The notes under the pieces are model-generated. The model was not told the origin of the DNA. It saw only the letters and a list, made by a program, of their open reading frames with translations, and searched no databases. From positions 992,001 through 1,056,000 of the forward strand of contig NZ_JAGSYE010000002.1 in NCBI RefSeq assembly GCF_025685565.1: DNA of 64,000 bases, written 5' to 3'. The stretch is from Granulicella aggregans (lineage in GTDB: Bacteria; Acidobacteriota; Terriglobia; Terriglobales; Acidobacteriaceae). A program made the translations under genes and the position numbers. The first letter of the stretch is position 1, and every line of letters starts with the position of its first letter. This document shows, piece after piece, positions 33,942-42,157 of this stretch.

Positions 33942-35132
33942 TTATTCGGCGTTTTCTGCGCTTCCGAAGATGGTTTCGAATGCCTGCTCGAAGTCGGCGA
34001 TCAGGTCGCGTGGAGCTTCCAGGCCGACCGAGAGACGGATCAGGCGGTCGGAGACACCGAGGCGCTCCCGCAACTCTGGCGTGAGGTCGCAGTGCGAGGC
34101 CGTCGCGGGATTGGTGATGAGAGTCTCCACGCTGCCAAGGCTCTCGGCACAGGTGCAGAGCTTCAGCGCCTTCATGAAAAGGAGCGACTCCGCGGTGGTC
34201 GCGTTGAGTTCGAACGACAGCATCCCGCCGAAGGCTGACTGCTGCTTCACCGCGAGCGCCTTCTGCGGGAAGGAGTCGAGGCCGGGATAGTTCACATGAG
34301 CGACGCGCGGGTGCTGTTCGAGCCAGAGGGCGATCTCGCCAGCGTGGGCGCAGTGCATGGCGAGGCGGGCGGGCAAAGTCTTGACGCCCTGGATGGTGAG
34401 CCACGCATCGAAAGGCGCTTGAATCGTTCCGATGGACTTGCGGACCAGGCGAAGCCGTTCTACCAGCTTCTCGTCGTGTGTGGCCAACGAGCCGCCAATG
34501 GTGGCATTGTGGCCATCGATGTACTTGGTCGTCGAGAGCATGGAGACGTCCGCGCCGAGGGCGAGGCAGTTCTGGATCAGGGGCGTGAGGAAGGTGTTGT
34601 CGACGGCGAGCTTCAGGTTCTCGTGACTGTGGGCAAGATCGGCGAGGCCCTTTACATCGGATAGCCGCAGCGTGGGATTGGCTGGTGTCTCGGCAAAGAT
34701 GAGGCGCGTCTGCGGTCGGATCGCCGCGGCAACGGCGGGAAGATCCGCGGTGTCGACGAAGGTGTAGTCGATGCCGAAGTTTCCCAGCACCTGCTCGAAG
34801 AGACGCGTCGTGCCGCCGTAGATCACCTCGGAGAGCAGGACGTGGTCGCCGGCGCGCAACATGGCGAGGCAGAGGGTGCTGATCGCGGCCATGCCGGAGC
34901 GAAAACAGAGCGCGGAGTTGGAGCCTTCGATGGCGGCTATGGATTGCTCGAGCGCGTTGACGGTCGGATTGGCTCCGCGCGAGTAGCCGTAGCCCTTGGT
35001 CACACCGACGCTCTCGTGGATATAGGTCGCGGTCTGGTGGATGGGGAAGAGGATCGAGTTGGACTGGCTCTCGTAGACGCGATTGGAGTGGATGACGAGA
35101 GTGGATGGCTGAAAGTCAGGGCGGTCGGACAC
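33942..35132 (-). CDS. PLP-dependent trans-sulfuration enzyme (Cys/Met metabolism)
   Basis: A cystathionine gamma-synthase/O-acetylhomoserine sulfhydrylase/gamma-lyase family enzyme (396 residues). The PLP-binding Lys is in MLSTTKYIDGHNATIGG, the fold shows GYGYSRGANPTVNALE, CFRSGMAAIS, and ETPANPTLRLSD, and the C-terminus ends with LIRLSVGLEAPRDLIADFEQA. Reaction direction (synthase versus beta/gamma-lyase) is not decidable. The GTG at 35132 is the start: GGAGA lies six bases upstream, and the residues encoded further upstream are not family-like. A 250-base leader precedes it with a possible short upstream frame. Methionine synthesis with mmuM is a plausible link. Confidence 0.93.
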   Translation of the reverse strand: MSDRPDFQPSTLVIHSNRVYESQSNSILFPIHQTATYIHESVGVTKGYGYSRGANPTVNALEQSIAAIEGSNSALCFRSGMAAISTLCLAMLRAGDHVLLSEVIYGGTTRLFEQVLGNFGIDYTFVDTADLPAVAAAIRPQTRLIFAETPANPTLRLSDVKGLADLAHSHENLKLAVDNTFLTPLIQNCLALGADVSMLSTTKYIDGHNATIGGSLATHDEKLVERLRLVRKSIGTIQAPFDAWLTIQGVKTLPARLAMHCAHAGEIALWLEQHPRVAHVNYPGLDSFPQKALAVKQQSAFGGMLSFELNATTAESLLFMKALKLCTCAESLGSVETLITNPATASHCDLTPELRERLGVSDRLIRLSVGLEAPRDLIADFEQAFETIFGSAENAE

Positions 35133-35251
35133 AGGGTTCTCCTTCTTATGGCTGGTCGAAAAAAGCGCACGTCCCAAATGGTTTCGGACGGCTTCGGACG
35201 GTTGCGGATAGCCCCAGACGGCCGCTCAGAGAAGGAGACGTTTCGCCAGCC

Positions 35252-35320
35252 TTACTCCGGCTTGGTGCCGCCCGGGGCGCGCATGGCCATAAGGATTCCT
35301 TTGCCACCGAGGAGACTCAT
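35252..35320 (-). CDS. Possible 22-codon leader reading frame
   Basis: ATG to TAA, 22 residues (MSLLGGKGILMAMRAPGGTK, then PE), in the leader of the trans-sulfuration gene, 120 bases before it. It has three Met codons, which could matter for a methionine-responsive leader, but no clear ribosome-binding site. It may be chance. Confidence 0.2.
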   Translation of the reverse strand: MSLLGGKGILMAMRAPGGTKPE

Positions 35321-35384
35321 AAAGGTTAAACGGGCTTGCGTTTGCTGTCGCATCGATCCTGATTTTACTACCGCATATCAGAAA

Positions 35385-35406
35385 GCACTCCCTATCTCGG
35401 GAGTGC
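35385..35406 (-). terminator. Hairpin at the end of the GT-C-like gene
   Basis: Perfect stem GCACTCCC / GGGAGTGC with a six-base loop, overlapping the last codons and stop of the upstream minus-strand gene; on the minus strand it is followed by TTTCTGAT, a weak T-tract. A modest terminator. Confidence 0.6.
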
Positions 35407-37050
35407 CGCATCGCCTCTCGGACAAGCGTCGTAGATCACCTTGTCTGCAGGAGTTAGCTGAAACTCCTTCAGGCTTGCGCACAACCTCGGCATGGCCGCA
35501 GGTTCTACCGCATAGAGCGTCAGAAAGTAGCTCCAATACGCCACATTGCGCGGAAGCTGCCAGGTCTGCACCACTGTCCATTCCTTCGGGATCAGTCTGG
35601 CCGTCGTGGCTTCTCCAGAGCTCAACAAAGCAATGGGAGCGTTCTTCGATTTCGCCCACGCCGCCACATCCTCCGGGCCGAAACTGCGGCCCTCTCGCGC
35701 TCTGGGAAGGAGAGGTTCCACGCTCGCCAGTCCCAGAACGTCGAGGAAATGCGCATGGGTAAACAGGGCGAGTGCTCCAATATCGTTCACCACTACGGTG
35801 TCGTGGTCATAGTAGGTCCTGATAAACCGAACCATCTGAATGTGCTCATGGTAACGGTCCACCGCCGCCTGCACGGGGTTGAGCAACCCAGCCTGAACAC
35901 GGTGCCCAAACACCGGTACCGATAACAGAAGCCCCGCAAAGGTAATGCCCGCGAGAATCTTCCTTTGCACCGGCAACTCAGCTATCGATTCTCTGCGAGT
36001 CCCGTATTGCCAGACCTCCGCCGCAAACGCGGTAAAGAGCGCAAACAACCTGAGTGAAAAAAGATAGCTGTCGTACCGCATCAATCCATGCAATACCGGC
36101 CCCAACAGAATGTGAATGACGCTGATCAGGAGGGTCAGAAACAACAAAACCTGCGACCCTTCCCAGAAGCCGCGGGCTTTTAACCTGAGTAGCCAAAGCG
36201 GAAGCAGGGTGAAGAGAATCGGAAGCCCAACTTTCCAGGACACGATGTTCGTTACCTGCATCCGAAAGCTACCCAAGACACCTCCGGCCTGTTGCGACTT
36301 CGCAATCACTGAGTACGGCATCCAGAAGCCCGAGACATGATGGAAGTACAGCCCGAAGCCTACCGGCCCCATCGCAGCGCAAGCCCCAACCGCGAGTGCC
36401 AGCCAGCCCCGTCTTCTCGCCAGAAGCAACAGAATGACTGGCAGCACGGCAAACGCTGCTTCGTAGCGCAGCGCTCCTGCCAAGGCCGCGACCGCGCAGA
36501 GAAGAATGGGTTGCCCGGCGGCTCCATCGTCGGCTTTCAGTACTTCGGTCGCAAGGATTACCAGGGCCAGGATGCTGAATGTCTGCGCTACATGCTCCAT
36601 GCCAAGCATGATCAGGTTCGACATGGGCGCGATCAGAATCATTGTGAGATTCAGCAAGTATCGCGCCCAGAGAGGTGTATCAGGAGCGATCCGTCTGAGC
36701 CCATACTCGACCACCAGGAAGATGCCGAGGATGAAGACCAGGTTCAACACGATCGGCGTGCCGAGATGGAATCCCACAACTCGCTCAATGGCCGCCAACA
36801 GGATCGTCCATATCGGCGAGGAGGAGGCACTCGCGAACTCGCCCGGCCGCACACCCCATATATGGTCCACTGCGAGGGTGTGCGCCTCGGCCAAATGGAT
36901 GTAGCTATCGTCAAGGGGATACACAAACATGCCGCCCGTCTGTCGCATTATCAGCACACTGAAGGCGGCTGTGATGCAGCAGCATAATAGCGTCGCAGCG
37001 AAGGCAGGGCTCCGCAGAGCAGATGAAAGGGAATTTACGCCTGTCGGCAT
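35392..37050 (-). CDS. Polytopic membrane protein, GT-C glycosyltransferase-like
   Basis: A 552-residue protein with about ten membrane helices and a C-terminal soluble part. Right after the first helix it has YPLDDSYIHLAEAHTL, a DD-containing loop like the acidic first loop of GT-C enzymes such as the PMT/ArnT family, which use polyprenyl-phosphate sugars. A later segment, YHEHIQMVRFIRTYYDHDTVVVNDIGALALFT, resembles the periplasmic part of such proteins. The exact family and substrate are not recognised. It stands alone, with its 5' end divergent from the rhamnose aldolase gene. Confidence 0.7.
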   Translation of the reverse strand: MPTGVNSLSSALRSPAFAATLLCCCITAAFSVLIMRQTGGMFVYPLDDSYIHLAEAHTLAVDHIWGVRPGEFASASSSPIWTILLAAIERVVGFHLGTPIVLNLVFILGIFLVVEYGLRRIAPDTPLWARYLLNLTMILIAPMSNLIMLGMEHVAQTFSILALVILATEVLKADDGAAGQPILLCAVAALAGALRYEAAFAVLPVILLLLARRRGWLALAVGACAAMGPVGFGLYFHHVSGFWMPYSVIAKSQQAGGVLGSFRMQVTNIVSWKVGLPILFTLLPLWLLRLKARGFWEGSQVLLFLTLLISVIHILLGPVLHGLMRYDSYLFSLRLFALFTAFAAEVWQYGTRRESIAELPVQRKILAGITFAGLLLSVPVFGHRVQAGLLNPVQAAVDRYHEHIQMVRFIRTYYDHDTVVVNDIGALALFTHAHFLDVLGLASVEPLLPRAREGRSFGPEDVAAWAKSKNAPIALLSSGEATTARLIPKEWTVVQTWQLPRNVAYWSYFLTLYAVEPAAMPRLCASLKEFQLTPADKVIYDACPRGDAALPR

Positions 37051-37291
37051 GGCTGTACTCTACTACAGTCACATCGTGCCACAGGGCTGTGATTGAGCAA
37101 TTATGACCTCTCTCTGCGGGCGAAAGTCACGCGCCGTCAATTGCCTACTATCTGCCCGATCAACGCCTCCTCTCCGGATCTCTGCTGTAGTCATGGAGGA
37201 GCTTCGGGTGACCCTCAGTATCCGTACAGAAACATTTGCTCTATTGGTCTTGATATGGAATGATGGTCACGTTTCAACCGATGAGGACAAG

Positions 37292-39502
37292 ATGTCGATC
37301 ACAAAGGCAAGCCTGAAGTTTCTTGAAGACAAGTGGGACGAAACGACCGCTGCAACGCTCGACGGCGCGGAACTTCTACGCTACCGCAGCAACCTGCTCG
37401 GCTCCGACCTGCGGATTACCAACTTCGGCGGGGGAAACACAAGTTCGAAGCTGGACGAGATCGATCCGGTCACGGGAGCGACGGTCAAGGTGCTGTGGGT
37501 GAAAGGCTCGGGTGGCGACCTGGGCAGCATCAAGCGTAGCGGTTTGGCAACGCTGTATCTCAATCGCCTGCTCGCGCTTGAGAAGCAGTACAAGGGCGTT
37601 GCGGAAGAAGATGCGATGGTGGCACTGTATCCGCTGGTCACCTTCAATAACAATCCGACGGCTGCCTCGATCGATACGCCGCTGCATGGCTTTCTTCCCT
37701 TCGCCCACGTCGACCACCTGCATCCGGACTGGGGTATCGCGCTCGCGGCTTCGGCCAACGGTAGGCAGAAGATGGAAGAGTTCAACGCGGAGTTCGGGCA
37801 CAAGCTCGCCTGGCTGCCATGGCAGCGCCCGGGGTTCGAGCTCGGAATGATGCTGCGGCAGATCGTTGCCGACACACCGGGATGCGACGGCGTCGTACTT
37901 GGCGGCCACGGTCTGTTTACGTGGGGCGATACGCAGCGCGAGAGCTACCTGAGCACCATCACCATCATCGACCAGATCGGCCAGTTCATTGAGCGGCATT
38001 CCTTGACCGCCGGGCACAAGCACTTCGGCGGCGCGAAGTTCGAATCGCACAGCGAGCGCGAGAAGGTTGCCGCAAAGGTGATGCCGTATCTACGTGGTGC
38101 CGTATCGCGCAAGCAGCGCTGGATCGGCAGCTTTACCGACGCACAGAGCGTGCTTGATTTTGTGAACTCGCACAGCGCGGAGCAACTGGCCCATCTCGGC
38201 ACAAGCTGCCCCGACCACTTCATCCGCACCAAGATTCGCCCAATGTTTCTGAAGTGGGACCCGTCGACGGATACGAAGGCGATTCCTGAGATCATCGAGA
38301 GTTCGCTTGAGACCTATCGCTCGGAGTACTCGGCATACTATGCGAAGCATGCTCTGCCCGACAGTCCAAAACTTCGCGATGCCAGCCCCACTGTTGTTCT
38401 ACTTCCCGGTGTAGGCATGTTCACCTTTGGCAGAAATAAAACCGATGCGCGTCTGACAGGGGAGTTCTACATCAACGCCATTGGCGTGATGCAAGGAGCA
38501 GGCGCACTGGGTGCAGCCGTGACTTGTACGGACATTCCGCAGGCTGGCCCGGCGGCTTCAGCAGACCAGTTCTCTGTCTATCAAAATTATGTCGCGCTAC
38601 CACCCAGTGAGGCATTCCGGATCGAGTATTGGGCGCTGGAAGAAGCGAAGATACGCCGTCAGCCACCGGAGAAGCAGCTAAGCCGTCAAGTCGCGCTGAT
38701 CGTCGGCGGAGGCAGCGGCATCGGCGCGCAGGTCGCGCTAATCGCAGCCGAACGCGGAGCCCATGTGATGATCGCCGACCGCGACGCGGAAGGCGCGAAG
38801 CGTGTAGCCGAAGAGTGCAAGGCGATCGCAGGCAAGGAAGTCATCGGCCATACCTCGATCGACATTCGCGACCGTGCGGCGATCAAGGCTGCGCTTGCAG
38901 CGACGATCAAGCAGTTCGGAGGCCTTGACATCCTCATCAATACGGCGGCGCTCTTCCCTTCCTCGCCGGATGGCGTCATCAGCGACGCGCAGTGGGGCCT
39001 GACGCTTGAGGTCAATGTCACGGCGAACTACCTCCTTGTCGATGAGGCGAAGAAGTTCTTCGACGCGGAGGGTCTCGATGGCAGCATCGTGCTCACCAGC
39101 TCTGCCAACGCCGTTGTCGCGAAACGAGGCTCGGAGGCCTATGACGTCTCGAAGGCGGCACTGAGCCATCTTGTTCGCGAGCTTGCGGTGAGCATGAGCC
39201 CGAAGGTGCGAGTCAATGGCATCAGCCCCGCAACTGTGGTGAAGGGGTCGACAATGTTCCCGCGCGACCGTGTGAAAGCATCCTTGGCGAAGTACAACAT
39301 CCCCTTTGAAGAGTCAGGCACAGATGATGAGCTTCGAAATGCGCTTGCCCTCTTCTATGCGAAGCGCACGCTGACGCACACGCCCATCGATCCGAAGGAT
39401 TGCGCGGAGGCCATTATGTATCTCGCTGGGCCACTGGCGCGATGCACGACGGGCCATCTCATTCCAGTCGATGGCGGCCTGGTCGAGGCCTATCTGCGAT
39501 GA
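37292..39502 (+). CDS. rhaD: Bifunctional rhamnulose-1-phosphate aldolase / L-lactaldehyde dehydrogenase
   Basis: A two-domain enzyme (736 residues). Residues about 1-410 form a class II aldolase with NFGGGNTSSKL, WVKGSGGDLGSI, the metal-binding HVDHLHPDWG and GHGLFTWG; it would split L-rhamnulose-1-phosphate into dihydroxyacetone phosphate and L-lactaldehyde. Residues about 466-736 are a short-chain dehydrogenase with VGGGSGIG, the catalytic Ser in LTSSANAV and YDVSK; it should oxidise lactaldehyde to L-lactate. This is the RhaEW-type fusion known from Bacillus and Rhizobium-like pathways. The ATG at 37292 (MSITKAS) has GAGGA upstream. Its stop overlaps the rhaB start by 4 bases. Confidence 0.94.
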   Translation: MSITKASLKFLEDKWDETTAATLDGAELLRYRSNLLGSDLRITNFGGGNTSSKLDEIDPVTGATVKVLWVKGSGGDLGSIKRSGLATLYLNRLLALEKQYKGVAEEDAMVALYPLVTFNNNPTAASIDTPLHGFLPFAHVDHLHPDWGIALAASANGRQKMEEFNAEFGHKLAWLPWQRPGFELGMMLRQIVADTPGCDGVVLGGHGLFTWGDTQRESYLSTITIIDQIGQFIERHSLTAGHKHFGGAKFESHSEREKVAAKVMPYLRGAVSRKQRWIGSFTDAQSVLDFVNSHSAEQLAHLGTSCPDHFIRTKIRPMFLKWDPSTDTKAIPEIIESSLETYRSEYSAYYAKHALPDSPKLRDASPTVVLLPGVGMFTFGRNKTDARLTGEFYINAIGVMQGAGALGAAVTCTDIPQAGPAASADQFSVYQNYVALPPSEAFRIEYWALEEAKIRRQPPEKQLSRQVALIVGGGSGIGAQVALIAAERGAHVMIADRDAEGAKRVAEECKAIAGKEVIGHTSIDIRDRAAIKAALAATIKQFGGLDILINTAALFPSSPDGVISDAQWGLTLEVNVTANYLLVDEAKKFFDAEGLDGSIVLTSSANAVVAKRGSEAYDVSKAALSHLVRELAVSMSPKVRVNGISPATVVKGSTMFPRDRVKASLAKYNIPFEESGTDDELRNALALFYAKRTLTHTPIDPKDCAEAIMYLAGPLARCTTGHLIPVDGGLVEAYLR

Positions 39503-40941
39503 GCCTCGCGCCAGCAGACAGGCGCTCGCTTGTAGCGGTCGATCTTGGCGCGGAGAGCTGCCGCGTCAGCCTGCTTCGCTGGTCTGACGGCAAGGCAGAG
39601 ATTCAGCTTGTGCACCGCTTCCTGAACGGGCCTGTCGAACGCGATACCGGGTTGCACTGGCCGCTCGCGAAGATTATCGAAGGCGTCGAAGAAGGGCTGC
39701 GAAAGTGCGCGCCGCTCGCGCCGGAGGGCGTGCGTTCCATTGCCATCGATGGCTGGGCAGTCGACTATGTACGTCTCGATGCGAACGGGCAGGCGCTTGC
39801 CGAGCCCTTCTGCTATCGCGATGAACGTAACGTGCATGCCGAGGTAGAGCTGCACAAGCGCATTCCTGCGCTGTGGATGCGAGAGATCACCGGCATCGAG
39901 CAGCTGCCGCTCAACACGCTCTATCAGCTTTATGCAGACCGGTTGAGCGGCACGCCGGAGGCTCGCTGGTTGAACCTGCCCGAGTATCTCTTGGCGCGAT
40001 GGGGAGCGGAGCCCGTCGCTGAGTTTACCAACGCGACTCATACGCAATTGGTAGACATGGACTCTCGCGGCTGGAGCCGCGAGATCTTTCGCGAGGCCGG
40101 ACTGAAGATCGAGTTCGCGCCGAAGATCGTTCCCCCCGGAACTATGCTTGGCAAGCTGCAGGGCCCACTTGCGCGGTTGCCCGTCTTCGCTGACGCAGAG
40201 CTGATCGCGCCCGCCTGCCACGATACTGCTTCTGCTATCGCCGGTATCCCCGCGGCTGGCGATGACTGGGCTTACATCAGTTCAGGAACTTGGTCGCTGG
40301 TGGGCGCGGTCACCGATCTTCCCGTCGATGGCCCAAGCGTTCGCGAAGACTCGTTCAGCAACCTTGGCGGCGTGGGCAACATGAACTGCTTCCACAAGAA
40401 TGTGAACGGCATGTGGCTTCTGAAGCAGTGCCAGAATGCTTGGGCAGCGATGGGACATGAGCCTTCCATCTCCGATCTACTTCGCGATGCCGAGCGCGAA
40501 CCTGTGCCGCCGATGCTGCTCGACGTGGACGACCCTGACTTGCTTCGGGTTGGCGAGATGCCGCAACGGATCAATCGCCAGCTAGTTACGAAGGGCACGC
40601 AGCCGCTCGACGAATCGCCTGCAAATGCGCCCGCCTTCACTGCACTAATCATGCATAGCCTGGCGCGCCGCTATGCCGAGACGTTGACACGTATCCAGCA
40701 GCACACCGGCAAGGTGATAAGGCGCATCTACATCGTCGGTGGAGGCTCGCAGAACACGTTTCTCAATCGGCTCACGGCAGAGGCTACGGGCTTCGCCGTG
40801 CATCGCGGCTCGCCGGAGAGTTCAACTATCGGCAACTTCGCGGTGCAGCTTGCCACACTTGAGAGCGAACTTCCAGCATCGTCGATGGAGTTCGCGCGCG
40901 CTGTCCGCGAGTGGAGCCTGCATCTCAATCCGCCCGCGTGA
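39499..40941 (+). CDS. rhaB: Rhamnulokinase
   Basis: FGGY-family kinase making L-rhamnulose-1-phosphate. The phosphate loop is LVAVDLGAESCRVSLLRW, the sugar/catalytic region includes IAIDGWAVDYVRLD, and the second nucleotide segment reads DWAYISSGTWSLVGAV, then IYIVGGGSQNTFLNRLTAEATG. GAESCR and the DGWAVDY stretch are typical of RhaB rather than glycerol or xylulose kinases. The ATG at 39499 overlaps the aldolase TGA (ATGA), so translation is coupled. The 480-residue length is normal. Its stop is four bases from that of the convergent TPR gene. Confidence 0.95.
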   Translation: MSLAPADRRSLVAVDLGAESCRVSLLRWSDGKAEIQLVHRFLNGPVERDTGLHWPLAKIIEGVEEGLRKCAPLAPEGVRSIAIDGWAVDYVRLDANGQALAEPFCYRDERNVHAEVELHKRIPALWMREITGIEQLPLNTLYQLYADRLSGTPEARWLNLPEYLLARWGAEPVAEFTNATHTQLVDMDSRGWSREIFREAGLKIEFAPKIVPPGTMLGKLQGPLARLPVFADAELIAPACHDTASAIAGIPAAGDDWAYISSGTWSLVGAVTDLPVDGPSVREDSFSNLGGVGNMNCFHKNVNGMWLLKQCQNAWAAMGHEPSISDLLRDAEREPVPPMLLDVDDPDLLRVGEMPQRINRQLVTKGTQPLDESPANAPAFTALIMHSLARRYAETLTRIQQHTGKVIRRIYIVGGGSQNTFLNRLTAEATGFAVHRGSPESSTIGNFAVQLATLESELPASSMEFARAVREWSLHLNPPA

Positions 40942-40945
40942 CCTG

Positions 40946-42157
40946 TTATTGCGTCGACGCGGTATCGATCTGCTGCCTGGTTACGTCACGCGCGGAGGCT
41001 TGCTGTTGCGCGAGCGTTCTGCCGCGCAGGGCCTGAAAGTGGGCAAGCGCATCCTTTGCCTCCGCAGTGTGCCCAAGCGCGCGCTGCACCTGAGAAAGGC
41101 GATACCACGTTGCTTGGTCCTCGGGATCGTGCTGGCTTGCGCTGACTAGATAGGGGAGCGCTTCGGCTGGCCGCTGCAACGTAGCGAGCACGGTGCCGAG
41201 CCCGAGCTCTGCCTCGGGAAAATCCGGATAGATCTTGAGCGCTGCGGCGAAGAAGGCGCGCGCGGGTTCCACTTCACCGGCGATGCGATGAAGCTCTCCA
41301 ACTTCGTAGAGGGCGCTGGCGTTCTCGGGATCGATCTTCAGCTCCGCCTGAAACTCTTCCATCGCTTGGCCGAGATCGCCGTCGCGATGCGAGTCGCGCG
41401 CGTTGGCGCGATAGGCCCGGCCAATGCGGTAGTGAATACCCGCGCGGTTCGGATCGATGGAGAGGATCGCACGATACTCCGCAATCGCCGCATCATGCGA
41501 GCCTGCTGCCTCTTGCGCTTCGGCCTGCGCCTGGTGACGCCACGTAGAGTTAGGCGCAACCTCAACCAGCTTCTGCACCGTCAGGTACGCGAAGCTGCCG
41601 AAGATTCTTTCGTTGTGATAGAGGATCTCGGGGTCGTTCGGGAACTGCTTCTGCAGTGCTAGCGCTACTTCAACCGCATCTGCTTCGCGATGCACGCCCA
41701 TGTAGGCCCGCTCGAGTTCGAGGCCGCTGATGCGCTTGACCGGGGGAGTATCCGCTTCTTTATACGTAGCCTCCAACGCAGGCAACGCCTCTTCGAAGTG
41801 GCCGAGTTCGGTGAGCGACATGGCGATAAGGCCATCGAGGCCTGGCAGCGATGGCTTCAGTCGCCGCGCCTCGTTCAACTCGCGAAGAGCTTCGGCAAAG
41901 AGCTTCTGCTGAAAATCGATCGCGCCGAGCGAAGCATGAACTTCAGCGATAGAAGGAGCAAGCTTCGCGAGCTTCTCATAGCCCGTGCGCGCCTCATCCA
42001 TGTGGCCCGCAAGCATTGCCTTTTGCGCCGCCGCGTACAGGCGCTCGACCTCCGTCTGAGGCGCTCCCTGCGGGGATGCGAATCGCATACACAAGGCGAC
42101 AACGATGACCAGCGATACCAGACGACGCGCGATACTCACCTTCACCATTCTTTCCAT
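40946..42157 (-). CDS. Exported TPR-repeat protein
   Basis: 403 residues: an N-terminal hydrophobic signal or anchor (about residues 12-28) and then about eight tetratricopeptide repeats, for example AEVHASLGAIDFQQKLFAEA and ASALYEVGELHRIAGEVEPA. These build an alpha-solenoid for protein contacts. It is the last gene of the receptor/hydrolase operon and its ATG overlaps the GH106 TGA (TGATG), so its dose is tied to that enzyme. In acidobacterial glycan loci such TPR proteins recur next to GH genes; a role as an assembly or substrate-handling partner is inference. An in-frame ATG at 42148 is an alternative start. Confidence 0.85.
   Translation of the reverse strand: MERMVKVSIARRLVSLVIVVALCMRFASPQGAPQTEVERLYAAAQKAMLAGHMDEARTGYEKLAKLAPSIAEVHASLGAIDFQQKLFAEALRELNEARRLKPSLPGLDGLIAMSLTELGHFEEALPALEATYKEADTPPVKRISGLELERAYMGVHREADAVEVALALQKQFPNDPEILYHNERIFGSFAYLTVQKLVEVAPNSTWRHQAQAEAQEAAGSHDAAIAEYRAILSIDPNRAGIHYRIGRAYRANARDSHRDGDLGQAMEEFQAELKIDPENASALYEVGELHRIAGEVEPARAFFAAALKIYPDFPEAELGLGTVLATLQRPAEALPYLVSASQHDPEDQATWYRLSQVQRALGHTAEAKDALAHFQALRGRTLAQQQASARDVTRQQIDTASTQ

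Noticed and set aside
35133-35391. SAM or cobalamin riboswitch before the trans-sulfuration gene
   Set aside because: The known core motifs of SAM-I, SAM-II, SAH and B12-box elements were looked for by eye and not found.
40941-40948. Terminator between the convergent rhaB and TPR genes
   Set aside because: The two stop codons are only four bases apart and no hairpin with a T-tract is present; the transcripts probably overlap.
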